A DNA stretch of 35,740 bases, from positions 1 to 35,740 of the forward strand of contig CALKCM010000010.1 of the NCBI GenBank assembly GCA_938086785.1. Direction: 5' to 3'. Of this stretch, positions 7,775-16,713 are shown piece after piece. How positions within the stretch are numbered: the stretch's first letter is position 1; each line of letters opens with the position of its first letter. This DNA comes from an uncultured Bacteroidia bacterium. GTDB lineage: Bacteria > Bacteroidota > Bacteroidia > NS11-12g > UBA955. The position numbers and the translations under genes are program-made. A model generated the notes under the pieces. That model was not told the origin of the DNA. It saw nothing but the letters and a program-made list of their open reading frames with translations, and made no database searches.

Positions 7775-10258
7775 TTACCAAGAATTATTCACTCGGTTGT
7801 AGAACTCTAAATTTAGTTTAAATCCATAATTGGGTTTATCAAAAATATTGGAATATCCCACAGCGTAGTATATCCCCAATTTAAACAGCTGTTTTCGGAT
7901 GCGAATAATCTTATCAATACCCGCATAAATTTCACCAAAAAACATGTTTTGTCGCTCTGGAGCAATTAAAATTGACCCACCAGCAGTTTCTCTCATTCTT
8001 AACCTTTTAACAAAAGGAATTTTATTCAAGAGTGCACCTTCGAAACGATGCCGATAATGCCCCTCTAGAAATTTACCAAACGTACTAAATGTGCTATCCA
8101 AGGTCTGAAAAGCGTACATGGGATTTGTAAAAACAAAAATATCCCCGCGCCGCTGGTACTTGTAATCGACCGGAGAAACATTTTTATTTCTTAGGAATGA
8201 CCCCATTTTAATATTGTATTCGCTAAACCCTAACATACCCAGACTTAATTCTTGCTTCATTCCAAAATCCAAAAACTCAAAATCAATGTCTGAATTAAAA
8301 ACCCCTGGAATGGCTTTCTTAAAGTCTATATAAAAAGTGGGCCATCTACTGCCAATAATGATTTTTTCTTTGGGTTCTCTCAAATACTTTTGAGCTGGAG
8401 TATAAGATAAACGGAAGTTTGCATAAAAAGCCCGGTTGGATGCGAAGGGAAGTACTAAGTTATTTTCAAAAAGGCTGTCCGCGAAACCATCAGGCGATAG
8501 TTTCACATCACTTATATCACTCCTATTGCTGTAAGATGCTTCTACTCTTCCGACCAAACCATTCAAATATTCTTGCCTGTGGTAAACCGTAATATGCTCA
8601 TGCCTGTATACATTATCTCGCCGAGCTAAGTCAATAAATGCCGCATTTTGATTGATAAAACTGAACTCTCGCCCTACATTCACACTAATAAACCCTTGCT
8701 TAAAGGGATCGTATCTGGTTAAAAATCGAATATTGCCTTGAAGGTCTTTGTTCCTATATCCATAATTTAGGTTTTCTACCAACCGAAACCACTTTTTATT
8801 TTTAAACTCTTTTCGAATGGTATTAACGATTGAAAAGCGATCCCCCCCAGGCCACCAAGGCTGATAAACCGTTATTAATGGGACAAAAAATAGGTCTAAC
8901 CCTCTTTTGCGGTTGCTGTACTCCTGGCCGTCAAGAAAAAGAGAAGATAACGTAACTTTATTCTTTTTATCCTCAATACTATCTAAATACCAGTCGCTTT
9001 CTCGCGCTCTTTTGGCACTATCTGATTTTTGAATAAACATAGATTCTATTGGGTTTAAAAGGACCGCTCTTGTCTCCTCCCAAAATGCACTATCTTTTTC
9101 ATAGGCCTCCTGGCTGGTACTCCCTAGTTCCAAATTGAAGTGCCTTTTTGGAAAGGTCTTGTTAATTTCATAATCCTTGTACACTACATTGCTATACCCG
9201 ATATACTTAGCCTTTCCGGCCTTAGTGTAATAATCAAACCGCTGATGAGCAATAGTCCACAAGCTGTCTGGGTAAAAGGTATATATCTGATCTATTGAGA
9301 AACTGGTGTATTCATTTAATTGATTTTTAGGGAATTTTAGATTCACCCGATAAATGGCAAAAGAAGTATCCACCAACTGTATTTCTCCCTCGAATACAGA
9401 ATTAGAAGTGAGCCTCGGTTTTACAGAAATTTTCAAAATACGTCCTAAGGCAGAATCGATGAAACTCCCTGTAAAAGAAAACTTATAGGCCAGTAAAGCA
9501 GTGTTTGCCAATGGAGACAAAACAGGCAATTTGTTCAGTGCTGGAATGCGAACTAAATTCTGATAAAAATTAAAATCTCCATCAAAGGTGGAGAGGTAGA
9601 ACAAACCATAGGTATCTCCTATTTTTTTTACTCCAGTTCTTTTCTCTTTTCTTAGATTGGGCTGTGCAAAATCTTTATTGATAAGGACTTCGGCAAAACT
9701 TTTATTGCGCATAAACTTCGCTTCTTCCTGCTCCCTTTTCTTACGGGCAATAACATCAGGATCTAGCTCTTCGTCTATTTTTAAGGGCTTGACTTTTTTC
9801 TTCTTCCCAAAGTTATCTTCAAATGCTTTTACATAAATATTAACGGAGTGATTGGGCTGCCGCTTCTCCCAAAAATTTCTTTGGGCAATGGCCTTTTTCA
9901 TAAATTCAGGTCCCATATCCACCCGCTTGGAGTACATTTTTATTTGACCCATTCTGGCAATCTCATTTTGAAGAATAACATTAGCGGTATCAGGAGCCGC
10001 CTCAATGGTTACATTTAGTTGAAATGATTTATACTCGTTATGCGAAAAAATAACGGTGTAATTGCCGGGGAGTAATTGACATTCGTACTGCCCTAAATTA
10101 TCTGTTTCTGCAATTTTCTGCCCTTCTTTTAAGTAGATCTCAACGAGCGGTATGGGAGATAAACTGCTGTCCGCAACAAGCCCAGAGAATTTGTGAAATT
10201 GAGCAAAAACATTAGTGCATGTCCCCAAAACAAAAAGAAGTGCTGTAAAAAATTTCAC
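7775..10258 (-). CDS. DUF5686 outer-membrane protein with carboxypeptidase-like N-terminal domain
   Basis: This protein of about 827 residues has a signal peptide ending NVFAQ, a carboxypeptidase-regulatory-like beta-sandwich (about 25-100, with FSGLVADSSLSPIPLVEIYLK and TDNLGQYECQLLPGNYTVIF), a lysine-rich linker (KKKKVKPLK near 155) and a long C-terminal part rich in alternating aromatic strands that should form an outer-membrane barrel, ending FYNRVNNSW. The architecture matches DUF5686 proteins, which are widespread in Bacteroidota and of unknown function. There is no ATG at the N-terminus. GTG at 10258 or TTG at 10264 (two codons longer) would start the signal peptide equally well, and I prefer GTG. 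Ahead of it stands an unusual TA-C-T8-G tract. It follows ostA in the same direction after about 70 bp and may share its transcript. Confidence 0.85.
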   Translation of the reverse strand: MKFFTALLFVLGTCTNVFAQFHKFSGLVADSSLSPIPLVEIYLKEGQKIAETDNLGQYECQLLPGNYTVIFSHNEYKSFQLNVTIEAAPDTANVILQNEIARMGQIKMYSKRVDMGPEFMKKAIAQRNFWEKRQPNHSVNIYVKAFEDNFGKKKKVKPLKIDEELDPDVIARKKREQEEAKFMRNKSFAEVLINKDFAQPNLRKEKRTGVKKIGDTYGLFYLSTFDGDFNFYQNLVRIPALNKLPVLSPLANTALLAYKFSFTGSFIDSALGRILKISVKPRLTSNSVFEGEIQLVDTSFAIYRVNLKFPKNQLNEYTSFSIDQIYTFYPDSLWTIAHQRFDYYTKAGKAKYIGYSNVVYKDYEINKTFPKRHFNLELGSTSQEAYEKDSAFWEETRAVLLNPIESMFIQKSDSAKRARESDWYLDSIEDKKNKVTLSSLFLDGQEYSNRKRGLDLFFVPLITVYQPWWPGGDRFSIVNTIRKEFKNKKWFRLVENLNYGYRNKDLQGNIRFLTRYDPFKQGFISVNVGREFSFINQNAAFIDLARRDNVYRHEHITVYHRQEYLNGLVGRVEASYSNRSDISDVKLSPDGFADSLFENNLVLPFASNRAFYANFRLSYTPAQKYLREPKEKIIIGSRWPTFYIDFKKAIPGVFNSDIDFEFLDFGMKQELSLGMLGFSEYNIKMGSFLRNKNVSPVDYKYQRRGDIFVFTNPMYAFQTLDSTFSTFGKFLEGHYRHRFEGALLNKIPFVKRLRMRETAGGSILIAPERQNMFFGEIYAGIDKIIRIRKQLFKLGIYYAVGYSNIFDKPNYGFKLNLEFYNRVNNSW

Positions 10259-10332
10259 GTACAAAAAAAAGTAGGATTAACTAAAGTGTACCACATTCCA
10301 CGATTTATTACCATAAAACAACGACCAAAATA

Positions 10333-11871
10333 CTATTGCCTCAGCCTCAATCCTATATTTGGTTCTAAATAGGGAGCAACAAACTCAATGGGCCGGGGCT
10401 TATCTTCAGGTTTCCAAAAGAACGTAGAGAGCCTGGATCGATCAAGAGAGAACTGATCCATGGGAAACAAATTTCCATCAGGCTTGCCGTACATTTTTAT
10501 TGTAGCCACCTTTCTTTCTCGCATAAAAATCTTCATTTCGCTGCTGGACACTCTATTGGCACTCGAAATAACAGAGTCTTTTTCACGGATAAAATATATA
10601 CTTTCACAGTTCCCTATCACATGAGAGAGGGTTAAATCCTTCGATCCATCTTCAAAGTAATTGATGATGGTATTGCCAACAATTTGACTGAACTTATTTG
10701 AATCTTCTTTAAGCACATTCATTGCATTCTGATACATCCACATGGTTTTTAGCTGATTGTTTTGCATTTTCATGCGCATGGAATCGGCACTTAATTGAGC
10801 CGTTTCGTTGTATAAAACGGGAGATCCAAAAAAGCGAATGACGCTATCTTCCATATTGTATTTTAAGCTATCGCAAAAGCCACTGAATTGCGGCTGCCAT
10901 ATTCGCACAGCGTGCAGCGCAAGCAATTTCCTCCGCTTGGTCAAAGTATCATTGCTGTAAAGAAAAGTATCTGCTCTCATGAACAAGCTGTCTTTTTTAT
11001 CGCCCATGCGATGTAACAGAGCGTCGTCCATTATTTTGGTGATTTTCTTTTTTTGATTGTAATAGCCTTTATTGCCGAATAAAATTATGCCTTCGGAAGT
11101 ATCCTTTACCCACATATGTCCAAAAGCGTAGCCTTCTCCTGTTTCCCGGTCGAAGGTTAATGTATCGGATTTAATGATTTGACCTTGGCTATATATAGCG
11201 GCTCCATTTGTAAAATAAGCCTCGCCATTTTCTGTTTGATACCATCCATCATTGCAAAATATTTTTGCCTTGCCATCTGTAATTTCAGTAAACTTATAGA
11301 AGTAGGCCGTCTTGGTATTTGTTTTGTATTGCAAGGTGTCTGCTCTTACGGTATAGTCTGGATGCTGCAAAACAACATCTCCCTTAAAATACAAGGTCTT
11401 GGCCCCAGAATTATAGGATCCCGTTTTACTAGTCAAGGTTTGTTTTCCATCTATAATTCTTCCACCGCCGCCGTAAAAACCAACCTTAGATTCCGTGTTA
11501 TATACAATAAATGGAGTGGTTAAATTCATGCTTCCATCTACAAGGTTCACATTGCCAGAAACACGGGCCACTTTTGTTAAATCATTAAATGTTAGGGTAC
11601 TTCCTGTGATATTTACGCCATCTGTACTATATATCCTCACATTCCCTCGACCCAAGAGATCTTTAGTCTCATTATCATATTCAGCCTTATCGCATGTGAC
11701 GGTAGAACCGTTTTGATCAAAACTAACATTCCCCTCCAAATACTGAAGCGTTTTATCTCCCGTTTTAACCCCTTTCATCTTATCGGCACGAAGGCCAATA
11801 GGCTGGGCAGAAGACTGCATCATTACTAATAGTAGACCGAAGATTAAAAAGAGTTTTACTGAAAATCGCAT
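10333..11871 (-). CDS. OstA-like protein (LptA/LptD-N domain repeats)
   Basis: This 512-residue periplasmic protein has a signal peptide (MRFSVKLFLIFGLLLVMMQSSAQ) followed by repeated OstA/LptA-type beta-jellyroll segments. These are recognisable by recurring units such as LEGNVSFDQNGSTVTCDKAEYD, GRGNVRIYSTDGVNITGSTLTF, VSGNVNLVDGSMNLTTPFIVY and FKGDVVLQHPDYTVRADTLQY. In LPS transport such domains line the periplasmic bridge, so a role in lipopolysaccharide or lipid export to the outer membrane is inferred. At over 500 residues it is longer than LptA (about 185) and lacks the LptD barrel, as is usual for Bacteroidota OstA-like proteins. The start codon faces the leftmost candidate start of tilS, sharing the bases CATG. 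Confidence 0.88.
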   Translation of the reverse strand: MRFSVKLFLIFGLLLVMMQSSAQPIGLRADKMKGVKTGDKTLQYLEGNVSFDQNGSTVTCDKAEYDNETKDLLGRGNVRIYSTDGVNITGSTLTFNDLTKVARVSGNVNLVDGSMNLTTPFIVYNTESKVGFYGGGGRIIDGKQTLTSKTGSYNSGAKTLYFKGDVVLQHPDYTVRADTLQYKTNTKTAYFYKFTEITDGKAKIFCNDGWYQTENGEAYFTNGAAIYSQGQIIKSDTLTFDRETGEGYAFGHMWVKDTSEGIILFGNKGYYNQKKKITKIMDDALLHRMGDKKDSLFMRADTFLYSNDTLTKRRKLLALHAVRIWQPQFSGFCDSLKYNMEDSVIRFFGSPVLYNETAQLSADSMRMKMQNNQLKTMWMYQNAMNVLKEDSNKFSQIVGNTIINYFEDGSKDLTLSHVIGNCESIYFIREKDSVISSANRVSSSEMKIFMRERKVATIKMYGKPDGNLFPMDQFSLDRSRLSTFFWKPEDKPRPIEFVAPYLEPNIGLRLRQ

Positions 11872-11885
11872 GAATAAGTATTCCG

Positions 11886-11904
11886 TACTTTTGCATGCAA
11901 AATA
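11886..11904. promoter_or_regulatory. Overlapping, opposed -7 boxes for tilS (+) and ostA (-)
   Basis: The core TTTTGCATGCAAAA (11889-11902) is a perfect 14-bp palindrome. Rightwards it completes TACTTTTGC (11886-11894), an exact TAnnTTTGC. Leftwards it completes TATTTTGC (11904-11897), one base shorter than consensus. The box lies downstream of the first possible tilS ATG (11870), so that ATG would not be transcribed from it. Predicted leaders are about 20-23 nt for ostA and under 10 nt for tilS from GTG 11906. The -33 elements are weak on both sides. Confidence 0.45.
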
Positions 11905-11905
11905 C

Positions 11906-13222
11906 GTGCTAAAATCATTCTTAAACCATATTGAATCTGAATTAACTGAACTGAAAGGGTCCAGATCTCTTTTGGCAGTGAGTGGTGGCAGAGATTCTAT
12001 GGTTCTTTGGCATCTATTTGATTCATTAAAATTACCCTATGCTGTGGCGCATTGCAATTTTGGTCTCCGAGGAATGGAAAGCGATGCAGAAACTGCTTTG
12101 GTTGAGGAAAAAGCACGCATCAATAATGATGTACTTTTTGTAGAACGCTATGGTTCATTGGATTATAAAAAAGGAGAATCTACTCAGGAAAATGCCAGAA
12201 ATTTGAGATATGCTTTTTTTGAAAAATTGAAACAAACCCATGGTTTTGGCCGAGTGGTTACGGCTCATCATTTCATGGATCAATGGGAGCATCTGTTTAT
12301 TTATTTGTATCGCCACAATTCCACCACCGCTTTACGAGGCATGCCAAGCAGTATATCCAGTACTTATAGACCCATGCTAAAACTAACTGCGCAACAGATT
12401 GAAGAATATGCGATTCGCCACGGCGTATCCTATTTAAACGATAGCAGCAATGCAGAAACAAAGTACTTAAGAAATAAAGTGCGGCATTGGATTATCCCTG
12501 AACTGGAAAATGATCTCCTAAAATCCTTAGAAGATGTGCATATGAACCAAGTAATGATTGATCAAGAATTGCACAAAGGTTTCAAGAAAATATGCGCATT
12601 CTGGAACGAAAACTATTGGGGTATTCCTTTATCTAGAGTGCAAGGAAATCCCTATTTAAAAGCGGAGATAAAAAAATCTGGAATACACCACAGTTTAGTA
12701 GAAAAGATATTAAAATTGAGCTCGAGTGGCTCGCAAATAGAGGCTCCATCGGGCGTTTTTAGCCTTAGCCAAGAAATGTTGGTATTTTCTAAACAGCGCT
12801 TCACAGGAGCAACAAAGACAGTATACCAGGCTGATTTGCCTTCAACTATCACTTTTGGATCGCATGAAATTGAGTTTAGCTTTAATGAAGTGGAAGCGTT
12901 TGATAAATCTAAAATGTATTTTAATGCTGAAAAAATGGAATGGCCCATTAAAATAACCAATGCAAATGAAGGAGACCGAATAGATTTATTTGGCAATAGC
13001 AGGAGCCAAAAAATTAGCGATGTATTCATCAATGCAAAAATACCTTTCTTCCTAAGGGCAGCCATTCCATTAATAATATGTGATGAAAGAATTTTATGCG
13101 CAGCAAATCTCAAGCGAAGCAATCATTTATTGGTCAAGGATGCTACCAAAAAAATACTTCAGATTTCCTTTAAACCCATTGGTTTGTTGGAAAATCTAGT
13201 CCAAGCCAAATCAAAAAAATAA
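11906..13222 (+). CDS. tilS: tRNA(Ile)-lysidine synthase
   Basis: TilS is an ATP-dependent ligase that modifies the CAU anticodon of tRNA-Ile2 with lysine, so that it reads AUA. The PP-loop motif is SGGRDS (residues 26-31 from GTG 11906), followed by AHCNFGLRG and VTAHHFMDQWEHLFIYLYR. The C-terminal TilS domain is visible as NEGDRIDLFGNSRSQKISDVFINAKIP. ATG at 11870 would add 12 residues, but that ATG overlaps the ostA start and lies before the likely -7 box. From GTG the protein begins LKSFLNHIE, with the PP-loop at the usual distance. The motif has R where most TilS have V, I or L (SGGxDS). Start moderately sure, function very sure. Confidence 0.92.
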   Translation: MLKSFLNHIESELTELKGSRSLLAVSGGRDSMVLWHLFDSLKLPYAVAHCNFGLRGMESDAETALVEEKARINNDVLFVERYGSLDYKKGESTQENARNLRYAFFEKLKQTHGFGRVVTAHHFMDQWEHLFIYLYRHNSTTALRGMPSSISSTYRPMLKLTAQQIEEYAIRHGVSYLNDSSNAETKYLRNKVRHWIIPELENDLLKSLEDVHMNQVMIDQELHKGFKKICAFWNENYWGIPLSRVQGNPYLKAEIKKSGIHHSLVEKILKLSSSGSQIEAPSGVFSLSQEMLVFSKQRFTGATKTVYQADLPSTITFGSHEIEFSFNEVEAFDKSKMYFNAEKMEWPIKITNANEGDRIDLFGNSRSQKISDVFINAKIPFFLRAAIPLIICDERILCAANLKRSNHLLVKDATKKILQISFKPIGLLENLVQAKSKK

Positions 13223-13245
13223 GACTTCATACTCTTATTAATTAT

Positions 13246-13254
13246 TACATTTGC
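13246..13254 (+). promoter_or_regulatory. -7 box of the nucleotidyltransferase gene (TACATTTGC)
   Basis: TACATTTGC matches TAnnTTTGC exactly and ends five bases before ATG 13260. An in-frame TTG at 13251 lies inside the box and cannot be the start of this transcript. No clear -33 TTG is seen. Confidence 0.5.
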
Positions 13255-13259
13255 ATATA

Positions 13260-14258
13260 ATGAAGGCCATAATACCTGTAGCCGGCATAGGTAGTCGGAT
13301 GAAACCCCATACTCAAACTCAGCCAAAGAGTTTAATTCCAGTTGCTGGAAAGGCTATTTTAGGCCATATTATTGACTCTATGATTGATGCCAAAGTAGAT
13401 GAACTCATTTTTATCATTGGGTATCAAGGGGATAAAATACAAAACTATGTAAACAAAAATTACAGTGACATTAAATGCCATTTCGTAATGCAAACATTGG
13501 GTAAAGGGACCGCGCATGCTATCTATTTAGCCAAAGACAATGTAGAACCCAACGAGGCCATTTTAATTGTACTTGGGGATAGTATTATTGAAGCGAATTT
13601 AAAAGAAATCATCCTTAAAAAGGAAACCTGTCTGGGGGTCAAAAAAGTGAATGATCCTAGAATTTTTGGAGTGGCAGAACTTAAGGAAGACGGCAAAGTA
13701 AAAAAACTCGTTGAAAAACCAACGATTCCAAAATCTAATTTAGCTCTGGTAGGCTTATACTTTATCCGAAAAGCTTCCACGCTTATGGATAGCATAAAGA
13801 CCATTGTAGAAAACGACATTCGGAGTCAGAACGAGTTTCATCTCACAGATGCTTTACAAAACATGTTAGAACAGGGAGAACATATCTCAGTGTTTAATGT
13901 GGAGAGTTGGTTTGATTGTGGGAAGAAGAGCATTATCCTTCAAACCAATGCCAATCTTTTAAGAAATACGAATTATCAAAAAGTACCGGACCAAATATAT
14001 GCCAACAATAACATTGTGGTCCAACCCGTAAACATTGCAGATAATGCTAAAATAAGCAATAGTATTATTGGTCCCAATGTATGTATTGGAGAGGAAACAG
14101 AGGTGAATGATAGTATTATCAAAAACACTATAATTGCGGCCAATGCGAAACTCGAAAATATTGTTTTAGAAGATTCGCTGCTAGGAAATGATTCCACTTT
14201 AATAGGATCCAAGCACAGCTTAAATATTGGAGATAACGCCGAAATTAACTTTAGTTAA
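13260..14258 (+). CDS. Sugar-1-phosphate nucleotidyltransferase with left-handed beta-helix tail
   Basis: This protein of about 332 residues starts with the nucleotidyltransferase signature KAIIPVAGIGSRMKPHTQTQ followed by PKSLIPVAGK, and continues with the catalytic-metal region LIVLGDSI and FGVAELKEDGKVKKLVEKP, as in glucose-1-phosphate thymidylyl/uridylyl transferases. The C-terminal third (about 245-320) is built of hexapeptide-like repeats (INNxIIxxN, NIADNAKISNSIIGPNVCIG), indicating a left-handed beta-helix. Which sugar and nucleotide it uses cannot be read. ATG 13260 is chosen over TTG 13251, which sits inside the -7 box. The stop codon is immediately followed by the murF-alr ATG with no gap, so it probably supplies an envelope-precursor operon. 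Confidence 0.88.
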   Translation: MKAIIPVAGIGSRMKPHTQTQPKSLIPVAGKAILGHIIDSMIDAKVDELIFIIGYQGDKIQNYVNKNYSDIKCHFVMQTLGKGTAHAIYLAKDNVEPNEAILIVLGDSIIEANLKEIILKKETCLGVKKVNDPRIFGVAELKEDGKVKKLVEKPTIPKSNLALVGLYFIRKASTLMDSIKTIVENDIRSQNEFHLTDALQNMLEQGEHISVFNVESWFDCGKKSIILQTNANLLRNTNYQKVPDQIYANNNIVVQPVNIADNAKISNSIIGPNVCIGEETEVNDSIIKNTIIAANAKLENIVLEDSLLGNDSTLIGSKHSLNIGDNAEINFS

Positions 14259-16712
14259 ATGATTAACCTCTCGTTTTGGGAAATAGCCCGATGTATTGAA
14301 GGTTCCGAACGAGAATCCACCCCGTCTGTTGATCTTTTCCCCAGAGATATATATTTCGATTCGCGAAAAATTAAACTCGGATCTGATTCAATTTTTATTG
14401 CCATAAAAACCCCCACTCAAGACGGCCACGATTTTATAAAAGACGCCCATGACAAAGGAGTTCGAAACTTTATAGTTAGCCAGCCAGAAAATTGTGCAGC
14501 CTTAGAAACCTCAAATGTTTGGGTTGTAGACAACCCCATTCAAACACTGCAAGAAATGGCCAAATTGAGCCGCAAAAAATTCAAAGGCTTAATGGTAGGC
14601 ATCACAGGAAGCAATGGAAAAACCATTGTTAAAGAATGGATGTATCAATTACTAGCAGGCGAAATGAAAGTTTGGCGAAGCCCGAGGAGTTATAATAGTC
14701 AGCTGGGAGTAGCGCTTAGCCTATTAAAATTAGATGTAAACGCTACCGTAGCTTTTGTAGAAACGGGAATCAGTCAACCAGGAGATATGGCAAAATTAAT
14801 AGCTATGGTTAAGCCTCAAATGGCTGTCTTCACTCATTTTGGCGATGCCCATGCGGATCAATTTGAGACCGAGGAATTAAAGCTGCGGGAAAAATCATTG
14901 CTTTTTAAAGATGTAGATCTAGCTGTTATCGATAAGTCTATCCCCGCTTCATCTATTGCAGCATATCGAGAGGAAAACCCTCTCATGAAAGTAATATCTT
15001 GGTCTTGGGGCGAAAAAGCAAGCTACGTAGTTCAAGCTCAGAAGGAAACAAAAAATGGCTTGGAGTTGAGCATATTACACAAAACTCAAACATTCACTTT
15101 TGAAATCCCTTTCAAAGACAAAGCAAGTATTGCAAATACCATGACTTGCCTCTGTTGTTTGGCTGCTCTTGAACAGTTAGGTCAGGCTTCCTTGGCTAAG
15201 TTCAAAACCTTAAACAGCATTGAAAACAGACTCGTTAGTACCCCTGGTAAAAGAAATAATCTCATCATAAATGATAGTTATAGCAATGATTTAAGTGCGT
15301 TTGAAATTGCCTTAAATTACGCTCATTCTCAGGTAGGTCAAAGAAACAGAACACTCATTTTTAGTGATTTTGGAGTAAAGCCAGAACTAATATCAGCCAA
15401 TATTGGTAAACTCAAAGAAATTTTAGAAAAACAACACTTTGACTTAATGGTGGCCATTGGCCCTTGGCTTTTTGAAAACAAATCGAAGCTATCCAAAAGC
15501 ATACGCTTTTTTAAGAGCAAGGAAGATTTTCTGGACTCTTCCATTCTAGATTCCATTGAAGATTCTGTAGTTTTAATCAAAGGGGCAAGAAAATTTGCGC
15601 TCGAGGAGGTTTCCAAATTATTGGAAAAAAAGGTCCATCAAACTCAATTAAAAATTGATCTGACTGCCATTAAAAACAATGTAAGATATCATCAGTCTTT
15701 AGTGCAAGGCAACACTAAACTTTTGGGGATGGTAAAAGCATTAGGATATGGAGCAGGCGATCATGAAATGGCCGCAGCTTTGCAAAGTGCTGGAGTTGAT
15801 TACTTAGGAATCGCTTTTGCGAGCGAAGCAGCAGATATTCGAAAAAATGGAATTACCCTTCCCATTATGGTACTCAATTCAAGAGTAGAGGAAATACAGG
15901 CGTATAGGCACTTAGACCTTGAACCCGTCATCTATAGTTTTGATCAATTAAATTTATTCAAAAGGCATTTTAGATTGGAGGATTTAAACATTCATATAGA
16001 ATTGGATAGTGGCATGCATAGACTAGGGTTTGACGTCAATGACGCGGCACAAATCTCAAAAGAAATCCCTGCTCATTTTAAAATAAAAAGTATTTTCTCC
16101 CACCTGGCAGACAGCGGGAACCCAGAAGCCGACGATTTTACCGCCATGCAAAGTCGTCAATTGCAATCCTTTGCGAATGAACTCATCACGCACTTAGAAT
16201 ATACGCCCCTCGTCCATCTGGGTAATTCGGCGGCCATTAAACGCCACCCCGAGACCCATTTTGATATGGTTCGGCTTGGAATTGGGATGTATGGAATAGC
16301 CGATAATGATAGCTCCTTACAAACAGCTGTGCGTTTAGTAAGCCAAGTAACACAAATCAAAGAAGTTCCAGCCGGTGACGGCATTGGATATGGAAGACGA
16401 AACCCCTCTGAAAAGGCCCGAACCATAGCTATACTTCCCATTGGATACGCCGATGGATTGATGCGTGCGCTTAATAATAAAAACAAAGGCCGTGTATATA
16501 TTAAAGGTCAAATGGCACCAATTTTAGGTAATATTTGCATGGATATGTGCATGGTAGATATCACCAATCTCGATGTTGAAGTGGGAGATGAAGCAGAGCT
16601 ATTTGGAAGGCATATTTCGATACAAGAAGTAGCGAAGACCTGCAATACGATCCCTTATGAAATTTTAAGCCGCATTTCTACGCGAGTAAAACGAGTATAT
16701 AGTGAAGAGTAA
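14259..16712 (+). CDS. murF-alr: Bifunctional MurF / alanine racemase
   Basis: This 817-residue fusion is typical of Bacteroidota. The N-terminal half is UDP-N-acetylmuramoyl-tripeptide:D-Ala-D-Ala ligase, with P-loop GITGSNGKT at residues 114-122 and NDSYSND downstream. The C-terminal half (from about 463) is a fold-type III PLP alanine racemase: K493 in MVKALGYGAGDHE binds PLP, GIGYGRR carries the catalytic tyrosine, and the protein ends LSRISTRVKRVY. One polypeptide thus makes D-alanine and adds D-Ala-D-Ala to the peptidoglycan precursor in the cytoplasm. It starts directly at the stop of the nucleotidyltransferase gene, and rarA starts one base after its stop, so the three genes form an operon. 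Confidence 0.96.
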   Translation: MINLSFWEIARCIEGSERESTPSVDLFPRDIYFDSRKIKLGSDSIFIAIKTPTQDGHDFIKDAHDKGVRNFIVSQPENCAALETSNVWVVDNPIQTLQEMAKLSRKKFKGLMVGITGSNGKTIVKEWMYQLLAGEMKVWRSPRSYNSQLGVALSLLKLDVNATVAFVETGISQPGDMAKLIAMVKPQMAVFTHFGDAHADQFETEELKLREKSLLFKDVDLAVIDKSIPASSIAAYREENPLMKVISWSWGEKASYVVQAQKETKNGLELSILHKTQTFTFEIPFKDKASIANTMTCLCCLAALEQLGQASLAKFKTLNSIENRLVSTPGKRNNLIINDSYSNDLSAFEIALNYAHSQVGQRNRTLIFSDFGVKPELISANIGKLKEILEKQHFDLMVAIGPWLFENKSKLSKSIRFFKSKEDFLDSSILDSIEDSVVLIKGARKFALEEVSKLLEKKVHQTQLKIDLTAIKNNVRYHQSLVQGNTKLLGMVKALGYGAGDHEMAAALQSAGVDYLGIAFASEAADIRKNGITLPIMVLNSRVEEIQAYRHLDLEPVIYSFDQLNLFKRHFRLEDLNIHIELDSGMHRLGFDVNDAAQISKEIPAHFKIKSIFSHLADSGNPEADDFTAMQSRQLQSFANELITHLEYTPLVHLGNSAAIKRHPETHFDMVRLGIGMYGIADNDSSLQTAVRLVSQVTQIKEVPAGDGIGYGRRNPSEKARTIAILPIGYADGLMRALNNKNKGRVYIKGQMAPILGNICMDMCMVDITNLDVEVGDEAELFGRHISIQEVAKTCNTIPYEILSRISTRVKRVYSEE

Positions 16713-16713
16713 A

